64,000 nucleotides of DNA from Pseudomonas chlororaphis subsp. chlororaphis. Lineage in GTDB: Bacteria; Pseudomonadota; Gammaproteobacteria; Pseudomonadales; Pseudomonadaceae. Numbering within the stretch: the first letter of the stretch is position 1; each line of letters opens with the position of its first letter. Shown here in pieces: positions 54,135-61,704 of the stretch. Where the stretch lies: positions 1,736,001 through 1,800,000 of the forward strand of contig NZ_CP027712.1 in NCBI RefSeq assembly GCF_003945765.1, given 5' to 3'. The translations under genes and the position numbers were made by a program. The notes under the pieces were generated by a model that was not told where the DNA came from, made no database searches, and was given only the letters and a program-made list of their open reading frames with translations.

Positions 54135-54299
54135 AAAAATAATTGAATTATTTTTATTGAACTTTTTGTTCTGTTTTTGCGCTGGAAAATTATCAAGAAA
54201 AAACAAAAAGCTGAGCGAGCAGACAGATAAAAAAGCGCTGGCCGTCAATTTGCAGTCGCCGATGTCACTGATCTGAAGTGGAAAAAATACGTTCCGCCT

Positions 54300-54319
54300 T
54301 GTAAAGAAATGCTTACGAA
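54300..54319. promoter_or_regulatory. Candidate PhhR/TyrR-type box upstream of the aroP leader
   Basis: TGTAAAGAAATGCTTACGAA has the layout of the TyrR consensus (TGTAAA-N6-TTTACA). It shares GTAAAG and TTACGAA in the same positions with the site upstream of phhA at 61514-61533. A second dyad, CGATTC-ATC-GAATCG, follows at 54331-54345. It most likely serves the plus-strand aroP leader, but lies between two divergent units. Confidence 0.55.
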
Positions 54320-54491
54320 AAACCCGCTATCGATTCATCGAATCGACCCTTGTTCGGCGCTGTAAGAAAAACCTTCCGTTGTTGCCTCGATACGGCCCGC
54401 CGCCGGGCTCCAAGCCGCTTGTTCCGCGGCCTCAAGGCAGGTGTGATGCAGCCCATGCCTGTGTGCAGGTGCATAACAAGAAGGAGGCGCA

Positions 54492-54641
54492 ATGAACGCC
54501 GTGGCTCACCTCAACCGATTCCCTCCGAAGGGCGATTGCTGTCGTACCTTCGTCGACGACCCCGACGGGGCTGTCCCGAACCTTGCCGCCGATGCCGAGC
54601 ATCGAGTTGGCCCCGTGCGATTCCGGCACCCGACGCGCTGA
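54492..54641 (+). CDS. 49-residue ORF with a near-perfect ribosome site in the aroP leader
   Basis: ATG 54492 is preceded by AAGGAGG (54481-54487), a full anti-16S match at short spacing. The product is hydrophilic with a Cys pair (KGDCCRTFVDDPDGAVP) and a basic end (RHPTR); it has no signal or membrane segment. GC3 is fairly high. The Shine-Dalgarno strength argues for translation. It is either a small protein or a leader ORF for downstream control. No family is recognised. Confidence 0.4.
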   Translation: MNAVAHLNRFPPKGDCCRTFVDDPDGAVPNLAADAEHRVGPVRFRHPTR

Positions 54642-54651
54642 TAAGCCGCGT

Positions 54652-54680
54652 CTGGCGGCAGGGAGTCAGGGGTGTACAAT
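54652..54680 (+). promoter_or_regulatory. Candidate sigma-70 promoter upstream of the leader peptide and aroP
   Basis: CTGGCG and TACAAT are 17 bases apart. TACAAT is followed by a GC-rich discriminator (GCGCGGC), as in growth-rate-controlled promoters. Transcription would start near 54687, giving about 320 bases of leader before aroP. Confidence 0.45.
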
Positions 54681-54884
54681 GCGCGGCGTTTTAACTGTGA
54701 CCCAACTGCGTATCCGCGCATTTTGCGCCCCAACGACTGGTTTCGACGCGTGACGAGCCCTGGCTCGAATGCTCGAGACACGCTCCCAAGGCCAATAATC
54801 TCAAGGCTATCCGCCTTGTTCACTCCGCCGCGTCACAAGCGTGGTGGGTTCGATTTCGTCACAGATAAAAACAACAGGTGACGC

Positions 54885-54947
54885 ATGACCGTTAAACAAA
54901 CGCTGAACTCCTGGTGCCTGCGCTGGGGTTTGATCCGCGCTGCTTAA
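54885..54947 (+). CDS. 20-residue leader peptide with two Trp codons upstream of aroP
   Basis: ATG 54885 follows AGGTGA and encodes MTVKQTLNSWCLRWGLIRAA, with Trp codons at 54912 and 54924, then TAA. It ends 59 bases before the aromatic amino-acid permease start. Two Trp in 20 residues just upstream of an AroP gene is what a tryptophan-sensing leader would show. No classical terminator is visible between; only a small AGCC/GGCT hairpin follows the stop. Function is inferred. Confidence 0.5.
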   Translation: MTVKQTLNSWCLRWGLIRAA

Positions 54948-55006
54948 GCCTGCTGTCGGCTGCAACGTCTATCGAACATCATCAAACCTTGCGTGAGACC
55001 CTTTTC

Positions 55007-56428
55007 ATGAGTGGACAAAACTCGCATTCAGGCGAGCTGAAGCGCGGCCTGAAAAATCGCCATATTCAACTGATCGCCCTGGGCGGCGCGATCGGTACCG
55101 GACTGTTCCTGGGCTCCGCCGGCGTGCTCAAGTCGGCCGGGCCGTCGATGATCCTCGGCTACGCCATCTGCGGCTTCATCGCCTTCATGATCATGCGCCA
55201 GCTCGGCGAGATGATCGTCGAAGAGCCGGTGGCCGGTTCCTTCAGCCATTTCGCGCACAAGTACTGGGGCGGTTTCGCCGGTTTCCTGTCGGGCTGGAAC
55301 TGCTGGATTCTGTACATCCTGGTGGGTATGTCGGAGCTGACCGCGGTCGGCAAGTACGTGCACTACTGGTGGCCGGACGTGCCGACCTGGGCCTCGGCCG
55401 CGGCGTTCTTCGTGCTGATCAACCTGATCAACCTGGCCAACGTCAAAGTCTTCGGTGAAGCCGAGTTCTGGTTCGCGATCATCAAGGTGGTGGCCATCGT
55501 CGGCATGATTGCCCTGGGCAGCTACCTACTGGTCAGCGGTCACGGCGGCCCACAGGCTTCGGTGAGCAACCTGTGGGAGCACGGCGGGTTCTTCCCCAAT
55601 GGCGTCAGCGGCCTGGTGATGGCCATGGCGATCATCATGTTCTCCTTCGGTGGCCTGGAGATGCTCGGGTTTACCGCGGCCGAGGCCGACAAGCCGAAGA
55701 CCGTAATTCCCAAGGCCATCAACCAGGTGATCTACCGCATCCTGATTTTCTACATCGGTGCCCTGGTCGTGCTGTTGTCCCTGACCCCATGGAACAGTCT
55801 GCTGGAAACCCTGAATGCCTCCGGCGATGCCTACAGCGGCAGCCCGTTCGTCCAGGTGTTCTCGATGCTGGGCAGCGATACCGCGGCGCACATCCTCAAC
55901 TTCGTGGTCCTGACCGCGGCCTTGTCGGTGTACAACAGCGGCACCTACTGCAACAGTCGCATGCTGCTGGGCATGGCCGAGCAGGGCGACGCACCGAAAG
56001 TCCTGGCGAAGATCGACAAGCGCGGCGTGCCGGTGATGTCGATCCTGGCCTCGGCGGTGGTGACCTTCGTTGCCGTGGTGCTCAACTACCTGATCCCGCA
56101 GCACGCCCTGGAGCTGCTGATGTCGCTGGTGGTCGCGACCCTGGTGATCAACTGGGCGATGATCAGCTACTCGCACTTCAAGTTCCGCCAGCACATGAAC
56201 CGCACGAAACAATCGCCGCTGTTCAAGGCGCTGTGGTACCCCTACGGCAACTACGTCTGCCTGGCGTTCGTGGTGTTCATCCTTGGCATCATGCTGATGA
56301 TCCCGGGCATCCAGATCTCGGTGTACGCGATTCCGGTGTGGGTCGCCTTCATGTGGGTCTGCTACGGCATCAAGAACAAGCGCAGCGCGCAGCACGCGCT
56401 GCAGGTCGCCAGTTCTTCGGCGAAGTAA
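55007..56428 (+). CDS. aroP: Aromatic amino-acid permease
   Basis: A 473-residue APC-family inner-membrane symporter with 12 helices. [85 protein letters not shown] and [17 protein letters not shown] closely match E. coli AroP/PheP, so it should import Phe, Tyr and Trp. ATG 55007 starts the conserved part; longer frames run into the leader. A long leader with a PhhR-type box and two short ORFs lies upstream, suggesting control by aromatic amino acids together with phhABC. A terminator follows at 56447-56473. Confidence 0.9.
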   Translation: MSGQNSHSGELKRGLKNRHIQLIALGGAIGTGLFLGSAGVLKSAGPSMILGYAICGFIAFMIMRQLGEMIVEEPVAGSFSHFAHKYWGGFAGFLSGWNCWILYILVGMSELTAVGKYVHYWWPDVPTWASAAAFFVLINLINLANVKVFGEAEFWFAIIKVVAIVGMIALGSYLLVSGHGGPQASVSNLWEHGGFFPNGVSGLVMAMAIIMFSFGGLEMLGFTAAEADKPKTVIPKAINQVIYRILIFYIGALVVLLSLTPWNSLLETLNASGDAYSGSPFVQVFSMLGSDTAAHILNFVVLTAALSVYNSGTYCNSRMLLGMAEQGDAPKVLAKIDKRGVPVMSILASAVVTFVAVVLNYLIPQHALELLMSLVVATLVINWAMISYSHFKFRQHMNRTKQSPLFKALWYPYGNYVCLAFVVFILGIMLMIPGIQISVYAIPVWVAFMWVCYGIKNKRSAQHALQVASSSAK

Positions 56429-56446
56429 CGCCAGCGCGACAACGAC

Positions 56447-56473
56447 AAACCCGGCCTTGGCCGGGTTTTTTGT
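56447..56473 (+). terminator. Terminator after aroP
   Basis: AAACCCGGCC/GGCCGGGTTT stem with a four-base loop at most, followed by T5. Confidence 0.88.
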
Positions 56474-56493
56474 GGGCGCCAGGATTGCTTGGC

Positions 56494-56591
56494 AGCGAGC
56501 GGGCGGCGATCCGACTTGCCCGCGATCCGCGAAGCGGCCATCCAGCGGGTTGCCAAAACGGGCGCCATCGCCAACAAGCCTCGCTCCTACG
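56494..56591. repeat. REP-type element, rearranged
   Basis: GCGAGCGGGCGGCGATCCGACTTGCCCGCGATC (first 33 bases from 56494) matches the right half of the 39009 element, and AAGCCTCGCTCCTACGG at 56577-56591 a second arm. The middle part is unrelated. Confidence 0.65.
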
Positions 56592-56645
56592 GGAGGCAGT
56601 ACGATTCGCGGTATCCTGAGCGCCCTGAAAGCGGATGCCTTTTCC

Positions 56646-57059
56646 ATGCTGGTGATTTCCAACAACGTGCATCTGCCGGATGCCGAGATCGAGTTGACCG
56701 CCATTCGCGCGCAAGGCGCGGGTGGGCAGAACGTCAACAAGGTCTCCAGCGCGGTGCACCTGCGCTTCGACATTCCGGCCTCGTCGCTGCCGCCGTTCTA
56801 CAAGGAGCGGCTGCTGGCGCTGCGCGACAGTCGCATTACCAGCGACGGGGTGATCGTCATCAAGGCCCAGCAATACCGGACCCAGGAACAGAACCGCGCC
56901 GATGCCCTGGAGCGTCTGGTGGAGCTGATCCTCAGTGCCATCAAGGTGGAGAAGAAGCGCCGGCCGACCAAGCCGACCCTGGGCTCGAAGACCCGGCGCC
57001 TGGAGTCCAAGAGCAAGCGCGGCAACATCAAGGCCGGTCGCGGCAAGGTCGACTACTAA
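56646..57059 (+). CDS. arfB: Alternative ribosome-rescue factor / peptidyl-tRNA hydrolase
   Basis: A 137-residue release-factor-like protein (YaeJ). The catalytic GGQ motif is in [24 protein letters not shown], and the C-terminal basic tail that enters the empty mRNA channel is clear ([35 protein letters not shown]). It releases peptides from ribosomes stalled without a stop codon. ATG 56646 is chosen because family proteins start M(L)VISNNV; the frame is open upstream without family character. Its last four bases overlap the convergent MFS gene. Confidence 0.92.
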   Translation: MLVISNNVHLPDAEIELTAIRAQGAGGQNVNKVSSAVHLRFDIPASSLPPFYKERLLALRDSRITSDGVIVIKAQQYRTQEQNRADALERLVELILSAIKVEKKRRPTKPTLGSKTRRLESKSKRGNIKAGRGKVDY

Positions 57060-58255
57060 CGCTCGCCGCGCTCCTCGCGATACTTCGGCGCCAGGCGGTA
57101 CAGGTAGAGGCTCAGCAGCAAACCGCTGCAGGCGGCGAGGGCGGCGAACAGGAAGATCGAGGCAAAACCGAAACCGGCGGCGATCGCCCCGGCCAGCGGT
57201 CCGGTGATTCCCAGCGACAGGTCGATGAACAGCGAGTAGGCACCCACCGCCGCGCCACGGCTGGAGGCGGGAACCAGGTTGACCGCTTCCACCCCCAGCG
57301 CCGGGAACACCAGGGAGAAGCCGAAGCCGCTCAACGCCGCGCCGGCCAGCGCCCAATGGGCATCCGGCGCCAGCCACAACAGCAACAGGCCCAGGGTTTC
57401 CACCGACAGACAGGCGATTGCCACGCGAAAGCCGCCGAGGCGGTTGATCAGGTTGCCGAACAGCAGGCGCGCGCCGATAAAGCTGGCACCGAACAGGCTC
57501 AGGCACAGCACTGCGTTGGACCAGTTCTGCGTGGCGTAATACAGGGTGATGAAGGTGGCGATGGTGCCAAAGCCGATCGAGCCCAGGGCCAGGCCGCAGC
57601 CGTGGGGGAATACCCGGCCCAGGACATGGATAAATGGCAAGCGCTCGCCGGCGACGATCGGCGCCGCCAGTTTCGGCCAGGCCAGCGCCAGGCCCAGGAG
57701 CGCCAGGAGGATGATGCTCACGCCCATGCTCCACAGCCCCAGGCGATCCACCAGCAACACCCCCAGCGGCGCGCCGACGGCCAGCGCGCCATAGCTGGCG
57801 ATGCCGTTCCAGGAAATCACCTTGGCGGTGTTCTGCGCGCCGACGCGGCCGATGCCCCAGCCGATGGAGCCCGAGCCCACCAGGCTCTCGGCGCTGCCCA
57901 GCACCAGGCGCCCGACCAGCAGGCTGGCCAGGCTCAGCACCGGCAAGCTGTGCAGCCATGCCGACAACAGCATGAACACCCCGCTCAGGCCGCAGCCGGC
58001 CAGGCCGTACATCACCGCGCGCTTGCTGCCCAGGTTGTCGATGATCTTCCCGGCATAGGGGCGGCTGAGCAGGGTGGCCAGGTATTGCACGCTGATCACC
58101 AGCCCGGCGATCACCGCGCCAAAGCCCAGTTCGCTGTGCACGTAGCCCGGCAGCACGGCCAGGGGGATGCCGATGTTCAGGTAGCCGATAAAGGTGAAAA
58201 GTACGATGGAGACGACTTGCAGCGTGACCGCCAAGGGGCGCTGGGTATCTGGCAT
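57056..58255 (-). CDS. MFS transporter
   Basis: A 399-residue protein with 12 membrane segments and the MFS loop motif ([24 protein letters not shown]). The N-terminus ([41 protein letters not shown]) resembles the YfcJ/YhhS-type group of efflux proteins with poorly known substrates. Single gene, convergent and overlapping with arfB by 4 bases. Confidence 0.87.
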   Translation of the reverse strand: MPDTQRPLAVTLQVVSIVLFTFIGYLNIGIPLAVLPGYVHSELGFGAVIAGLVISVQYLATLLSRPYAGKIIDNLGSKRAVMYGLAGCGLSGVFMLLSAWLHSLPVLSLASLLVGRLVLGSAESLVGSGSIGWGIGRVGAQNTAKVISWNGIASYGALAVGAPLGVLLVDRLGLWSMGVSIILLALLGLALAWPKLAAPIVAGERLPFIHVLGRVFPHGCGLALGSIGFGTIATFITLYYATQNWSNAVLCLSLFGASFIGARLLFGNLINRLGGFRVAIACLSVETLGLLLLWLAPDAHWALAGAALSGFGFSLVFPALGVEAVNLVPASSRGAAVGAYSLFIDLSLGITGPLAGAIAAGFGFASIFLFAALAACSGLLLSLYLYRLAPKYREERGER

Positions 58256-58368
58256 GGGAAAGGTCCACGGACGCGGCAGAGATAGATAGGCTGCTTATGA
58301 TACCGAGGGTTGAAACGATTCAGGTGGAGAAATCGATGCCCATCCGCACTTTTTTGCGCGCGGCAGGC

Positions 58369-58551
58369 TCAGGCTTTTACAGGGGCCAGCAATTGCGTGG
58401 TGACCAGGGCGGCCAGGGCGTTTTCCTGGGTGCCGAAGCGCGCCAGCAGGGCGGCCTGTTTTTCCGGCGTCAGGCGGTTCCAGATCTCGATCATCTTTTC
58501 GGCGGTGCCGATCAGCACGCTGGCTTGGGTTTCGCTGAAGGCGTCGGTCAT
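58369..58551 (-). CDS. Small helical hypothetical protein (60 aa)
   Basis: A 60-residue soluble protein, mostly helical: MTDAFSETQASVLIGTAEKMIEIWNRLTPEKQAALLARFGTQ... ending LLAPVKA. Good codon use and an ordered amphipathic pattern support a gene, though the ribosome site is weak (GCCTCC before ATG 58551). I do not recognise the family. A second small gene lies 80 bases upstream on the same strand. Confidence 0.6.
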   Translation of the reverse strand: MTDAFSETQASVLIGTAEKMIEIWNRLTPEKQAALLARFGTQENALAALVTTQLLAPVKA

Positions 58552-58632
58552 GGAGGCGGTTCTCGAAAGCGGGTTTCAGGCGGTGTGGAAAGCGCATCAA
58601 AGAGCGCTTTCCACACGGTCTGGGTGTTGCGG

Positions 58633-58764
58633 TCAGTCTTCGCTGTCGGCCTTGTGACCGGGTGCGGCTTCTTTCGGCTCGGGCTGTTGGGCGCCGGCTT
58701 GTTGCGGGGTTGTCTGCTCAGTTTCGTGCAGGCTTGGGAAGGGGAGATTAGGAATCTCGTGCAT
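58633..58764 (-). CDS. Small Pro/Gln/Glu-rich protein (43 aa)
   Basis: ATG 58764 follows GAGGAG at good spacing. The 43-residue product is disordered-looking (IPNLPFPSLHETEQTTPQQ, then AGAQQPEPKEAAPGHKADSED). It lies upstream of the 60-residue protein gene and behind an AT-rich promoter region (58780-58880). No family is recognised. Confidence 0.5.
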   Translation of the reverse strand: MHEIPNLPFPSLHETEQTTPQQAGAQQPEPKEAAPGHKADSED

Positions 58765-58921
58765 GTTCGTTGCTCCTCGCAAGGTCTGTTTTTTAAATCG
58801 CTGGGTAGATCCGCGCTTTTAAAAAGCCTGGGCAGGATACAGCACTGGAAATGACAAAAAGATTTTTATCACGGCTTTTAGGATGAAAGGAGTTTCATCG
58901 GGCGGGGGATCGTTGAAGAGC

Positions 58922-58981
58922 ATCGCGAGCAAGCTTGCTCCTACAGGCAGGTGCTTTTGTAGGAGCGAGCTTGCTCGCGAT
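58922..58981. repeat. REP variant 'atcgcgagcaagcttgctcctac'
   Basis: Arms ATCGCGAGCAAGCTTGCTCC (58922-58941) and its near reverse complement ending at 58981 face each other around 'acaggcaggtgcttttgt'. It sits just after the aminotransferase stop codon and may end that transcript. Confidence 0.8.
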
Positions 58982-58988
58982 CAGGGTG

Positions 58989-60182
58989 TCACTTGCAGAC
59001 TTCGGCGATGGCTTCGGCCAGCAGGTCCAGGCGGGTGGCGTCGATACCGGCGACGTTGGCCCGGCCGGAGCTGACCATGTACACGCTGTGCTGGTTGCGC
59101 AACTTGGCGACCTGTTCCGGCGTCAGGCCGGTGTAGGAGAACATCCCGCGTTGCACGCCGATATGGGCGAAGCGCTCGGCCAGGCCGAAGGGTTGCAGCG
59201 CCTCCACCAGGCCTGAACGCAACTGGGCGATGCGCAGGCGCATGGCTTCCACTTCGTCGGCCCAGAGGCTTTTCAGCTCCGGGTCGCCAAGGATGGTGGC
59301 GACCACCGCGGCGCCGTGATCCGGCGGGGTGGACCACAGGTTGCGGGCGATGTGGGCCAGCTGGCTGCGTACGTCCAGCAGCTTTTCCGCGTCCCGGGTG
59401 CAGACGATCAGCGCGCCGGTACGGTCGCGGTACAGGCCGAAGTTCTTCGAGCAGGAACTGGTGATCAGCAGCTCGGGCAGTTCGGCCGCGAACAGGCGGA
59501 CCGCCCAGGCATCCTGCTCCAGGCCGTCGCCGAAGCCCTGGTAGGCGAAGTCGATCAGCGGCAGCAGGTTGCGGCTGCGCACCACGTCCAGCACCCGATG
59601 CCAGTCGTCGTGGCTCAGGTCGAAACCGGTGGGGTTGTGGCAGCAAGCGTGCAACAGCACCACGTCGCCCTTGGGCACCTGGTTCAGGGTCGCCAGCATG
59701 GCCTCGACGTCGAGGCGGTTGTCGCTGCCGACGTAAGGGTAGTGGCTGACCTGGATGCCGGCGGCGGCAAAGATGGTTTCGTGGATCGGCCAGGTTGGAT
59801 TGCTCAACCACACGCCACGGCCCGGCAGGCAGTGGGCGATGAAGTCGGCGCTCAGGCGCAGCGCGCCGGTGCCGCCCGGGGTCTGGGTGGCGCCGGCGCG
59901 GCGTTCGGCGATCAGTTGCGAATCGGCGCCCAGCACCAGTTCATTGATCACCTTGCCAAAGGCCGCGTCGCCGTGGCCGCCGATGTAGATCTTGGTGGTC
60001 TGCCGGTCGACCAGGCGCTGCTCGGCCAGCTTGACCGACCGAGGGATCGGCGTCAGGCCCTGGGAATCCTTGTAGACACCGACGCCGAGGTCGAACTTGC
60101 GTGGGTTGCTGTCCGACGCATAGGCCTCCATCAGGCCAAGAATCGGGTCGCCGGGTACTCGGCCTATGGCGTCGAAATGCAT
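58989..60182 (-). CDS. phhC: Aromatic amino-acid aminotransferase
   Basis: A 397-residue PLP enzyme of the class I aspartate/tyrosine aminotransferase family. It transaminates tyrosine (and phenylalanine) after PhhA. Motifs: GVGVYKDSQGLTPIPRSV, CCHNPTGFDLSHDDW, DFAYQGFGDG and the PLP lysine in SSCSKNFGLYRDRTG; the substrate arginine is in YMVSSGRANVAG. It is translationally coupled to phhB: the phhB stop and phhC start share an A (TAATG at 60180-60184). Last gene of phhABC. Confidence 0.92.
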   Translation of the reverse strand: MHFDAIGRVPGDPILGLMEAYASDSNPRKFDLGVGVYKDSQGLTPIPRSVKLAEQRLVDRQTTKIYIGGHGDAAFGKVINELVLGADSQLIAERRAGATQTPGGTGALRLSADFIAHCLPGRGVWLSNPTWPIHETIFAAAGIQVSHYPYVGSDNRLDVEAMLATLNQVPKGDVVLLHACCHNPTGFDLSHDDWHRVLDVVRSRNLLPLIDFAYQGFGDGLEQDAWAVRLFAAELPELLITSSCSKNFGLYRDRTGALIVCTRDAEKLLDVRSQLAHIARNLWSTPPDHGAAVVATILGDPELKSLWADEVEAMRLRIAQLRSGLVEALQPFGLAERFAHIGVQRGMFSYTGLTPEQVAKLRNQHSVYMVSSGRANVAGIDATRLDLLAEAIAEVCK

Positions 60183-60538
60183 TACTTGCGTCCTTCTGCG
60201 GTCTTGGCCACTTCGTCGGTGCGAGCGGCCATGATGAAGTCGTTGCGGTGCAGGCCCTTGATGGAGTGGCTCCACCAGGTCACGGTGACCTTGCCCCATT
60301 CGGTGAGTAGGCCAGGATGATGACCTTCTGCCTCGGAAATTTCACCCATTGCGTTGGTAAAGGCCAGGGCGAACTTGAAGTTTTTGAACAGGAAGACTTT
60401 TTCCAGTTGCATGACGCCATCGCGCACTTCGATGTTCCAGTCGGGGATCTGCTTGATCAGTACCGGCAGTTCTTCGTCGCTGACTTGTGGAGCATCGGCG
60501 CGGCAGGCTTCGCAATGGGCTTGGTTGAGAGCGGTCAT
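60182..60538 (-). CDS. phhB: Pterin-4a-carbinolamine dehydratase
   Basis: A 118-residue enzyme that recycles the tetrahydropterin cofactor of phenylalanine hydroxylase. [41 protein letters not shown] carries the family's catalytic histidines (EGHHP and H in WSHSIKGLH). It lies 69 bases downstream of phhA and overlaps phhC. Confidence 0.93.
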   Translation of the reverse strand: MTALNQAHCEACRADAPQVSDEELPVLIKQIPDWNIEVRDGVMQLEKVFLFKNFKFALAFTNAMGEISEAEGHHPGLLTEWGKVTVTWWSHSIKGLHRNDFIMAARTDEVAKTAEGRK

Positions 60539-60607
60539 GGTGGGTTCCTGAAATCGGTTCTTGTTGGAAATTACGGGTTTTATGAGCGCCGCGCGAGGGC
60601 AGGGCGC

Positions 60608-61399
60608 TCAGGCCGCCTTGGGTTTGGGCGGAAACTTGGGTGCGTGCAGGCCCATCTGCATGCCCTGGTGCACCAGGGCCATGATGTCTTCATGGGCCAG
60701 GTCGAACAGGCGCTTGAGGTTGGGCAGCACAAAGTAGAGGGGTTGCAGGATGTCGATGCGGTACGGGGTGCGCATCGCTTCCAGCGGGTCGAAGGCCTGG
60801 TGCTCGGGCACGTCCGACAGGCAGTAGACGGTTTCCTTCGGCGAGGAGAGGATGCCGCCGCCGTAGATGCGCTGGCCTTGCGGGGTGTCCAGCAGGCCGA
60901 ACTCGATGGTCATCCAGTACAGGCGCGCCAGGTACACCCGTTCTTCCTTGGTGGCCTGCAGGCCGAGCTTGCCGTAGGTGTGGGTGAATTCGGCGAACCA
61001 GGGGTTGGTCAGCAGCGGGCAGTGGCCAAAGATCTCGTGGAAGATGTCCGGCTCTTGCAGGTAGTCCAGTTCTTCGCGGGTACGAATAAAGGTCGCGACC
61101 GGAAACTGTTTGCTGGCGAGCAATTCGAAGAAGGTCTGGAAGGGAATCAGCGCCGGCACCCGCGCGACCTGCCAGCCGGTGGTTGCGCCCAGCACCTTGT
61201 TGATTTCGCCCAGCTGCGGGATGCGGTCGTGGGGCAGGCCGAGTTTCTCGATGCCGTCCAGGTATTCCTGGCACGCGCGACCCTCGATCACTTTCAGTTG
61301 ACGGGTGATCAGGGTGTTCCACACCGCGTGTTCTTCATCGGGGTAGTGGATAAAACCTTGCGCGTCGGGCTCGCGGGCCACGTACTGCGTCTGCTTCAT
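60608..61399 (-). CDS. phhA: Phenylalanine-4-hydroxylase
   Basis: A 263-residue tetrahydropterin- and Fe(II)-dependent monooxygenase converting Phe to Tyr. The iron ligands are H121 and H126 (FHEIFGHCPLL) and E166 (WMTIEFGLL). First gene of the phhABC operon, divergent from the regulator phhR. A PhhR-type box lies at 61514-61533, about 115 bases before the start codon. Confidence 0.95.
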   Translation of the reverse strand: MKQTQYVAREPDAQGFIHYPDEEHAVWNTLITRQLKVIEGRACQEYLDGIEKLGLPHDRIPQLGEINKVLGATTGWQVARVPALIPFQTFFELLASKQFPVATFIRTREELDYLQEPDIFHEIFGHCPLLTNPWFAEFTHTYGKLGLQATKEERVYLARLYWMTIEFGLLDTPQGQRIYGGGILSSPKETVYCLSDVPEHQAFDPLEAMRTPYRIDILQPLYFVLPNLKRLFDLAHEDIMALVHQGMQMGLHAPKFPPKPKAA

Positions 61400-61513
61400 G
61401 CTGCTCTCCTGTCAGGGGCTGCTTCTTGTTATCAGTTGACGCTAGAGATAACCCAAGGTTGCAGCCCATGCAGCAGGTTGACGTGAACGTAATGGGCGGA
61501 TCAGGGGTGATTT

Positions 61514-61533
61514 CGTAAAGTTTTCGTTACGAA
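61514..61533. promoter_or_regulatory. Candidate PhhR/TyrR-type box upstream of phhA
   Basis: CGTAAAGTTTTCGTTACGAA is an inverted repeat (arms TTCGTAA/TTACGAA including the preceding TT) with the TyrR-box spacing. It matches the box at 54300-54319 at 15 of 20 positions by eye. It lies between phhA and phhR. Confidence 0.65.
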
Positions 61534-61581
61534 AGCATCGCGGGGCCGCTAATACTGAGAATAGTCGATTTGAAAAGGCCG

Positions 61582-61592
61582 GTGACTGTCAC
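61582..61592. promoter_or_regulatory. Small perfect dyad in the phhA-phhR gap
   Basis: GTGAC-T-GTCAC, 113 bases upstream of the phhR start. It could be a regulator half-site or promoter element; no further support. Confidence 0.25.
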
Positions 61593-61704
61593 ATAATCTT
61601 GACGATTATCTGCGTCACACCGCAGAAAGTTTTTGTCGGACGGTGTCAAAAACGCCGCTTTCTGGCATTCACGCCCTCCATTACCTGTCTCGGGCCTTCC
61701 TTCT

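Noticed and set aside
54640..54884. Considered a tRNA, tmRNA or other stable RNA because of the strong promoter-like TACAAT with a GC-rich discriminator
   Set aside because: I found no cloverleaf, CCA end or tag-reading frame. The stretch is better explained as a leader of aroP.
61400..61511. Search for a sigma-54 promoter before phhA
   Set aside because: Some GG and GC dinucleotides are present (for example in CATGGGCTGCAACC), but none fits the -24/-12 spacing well.
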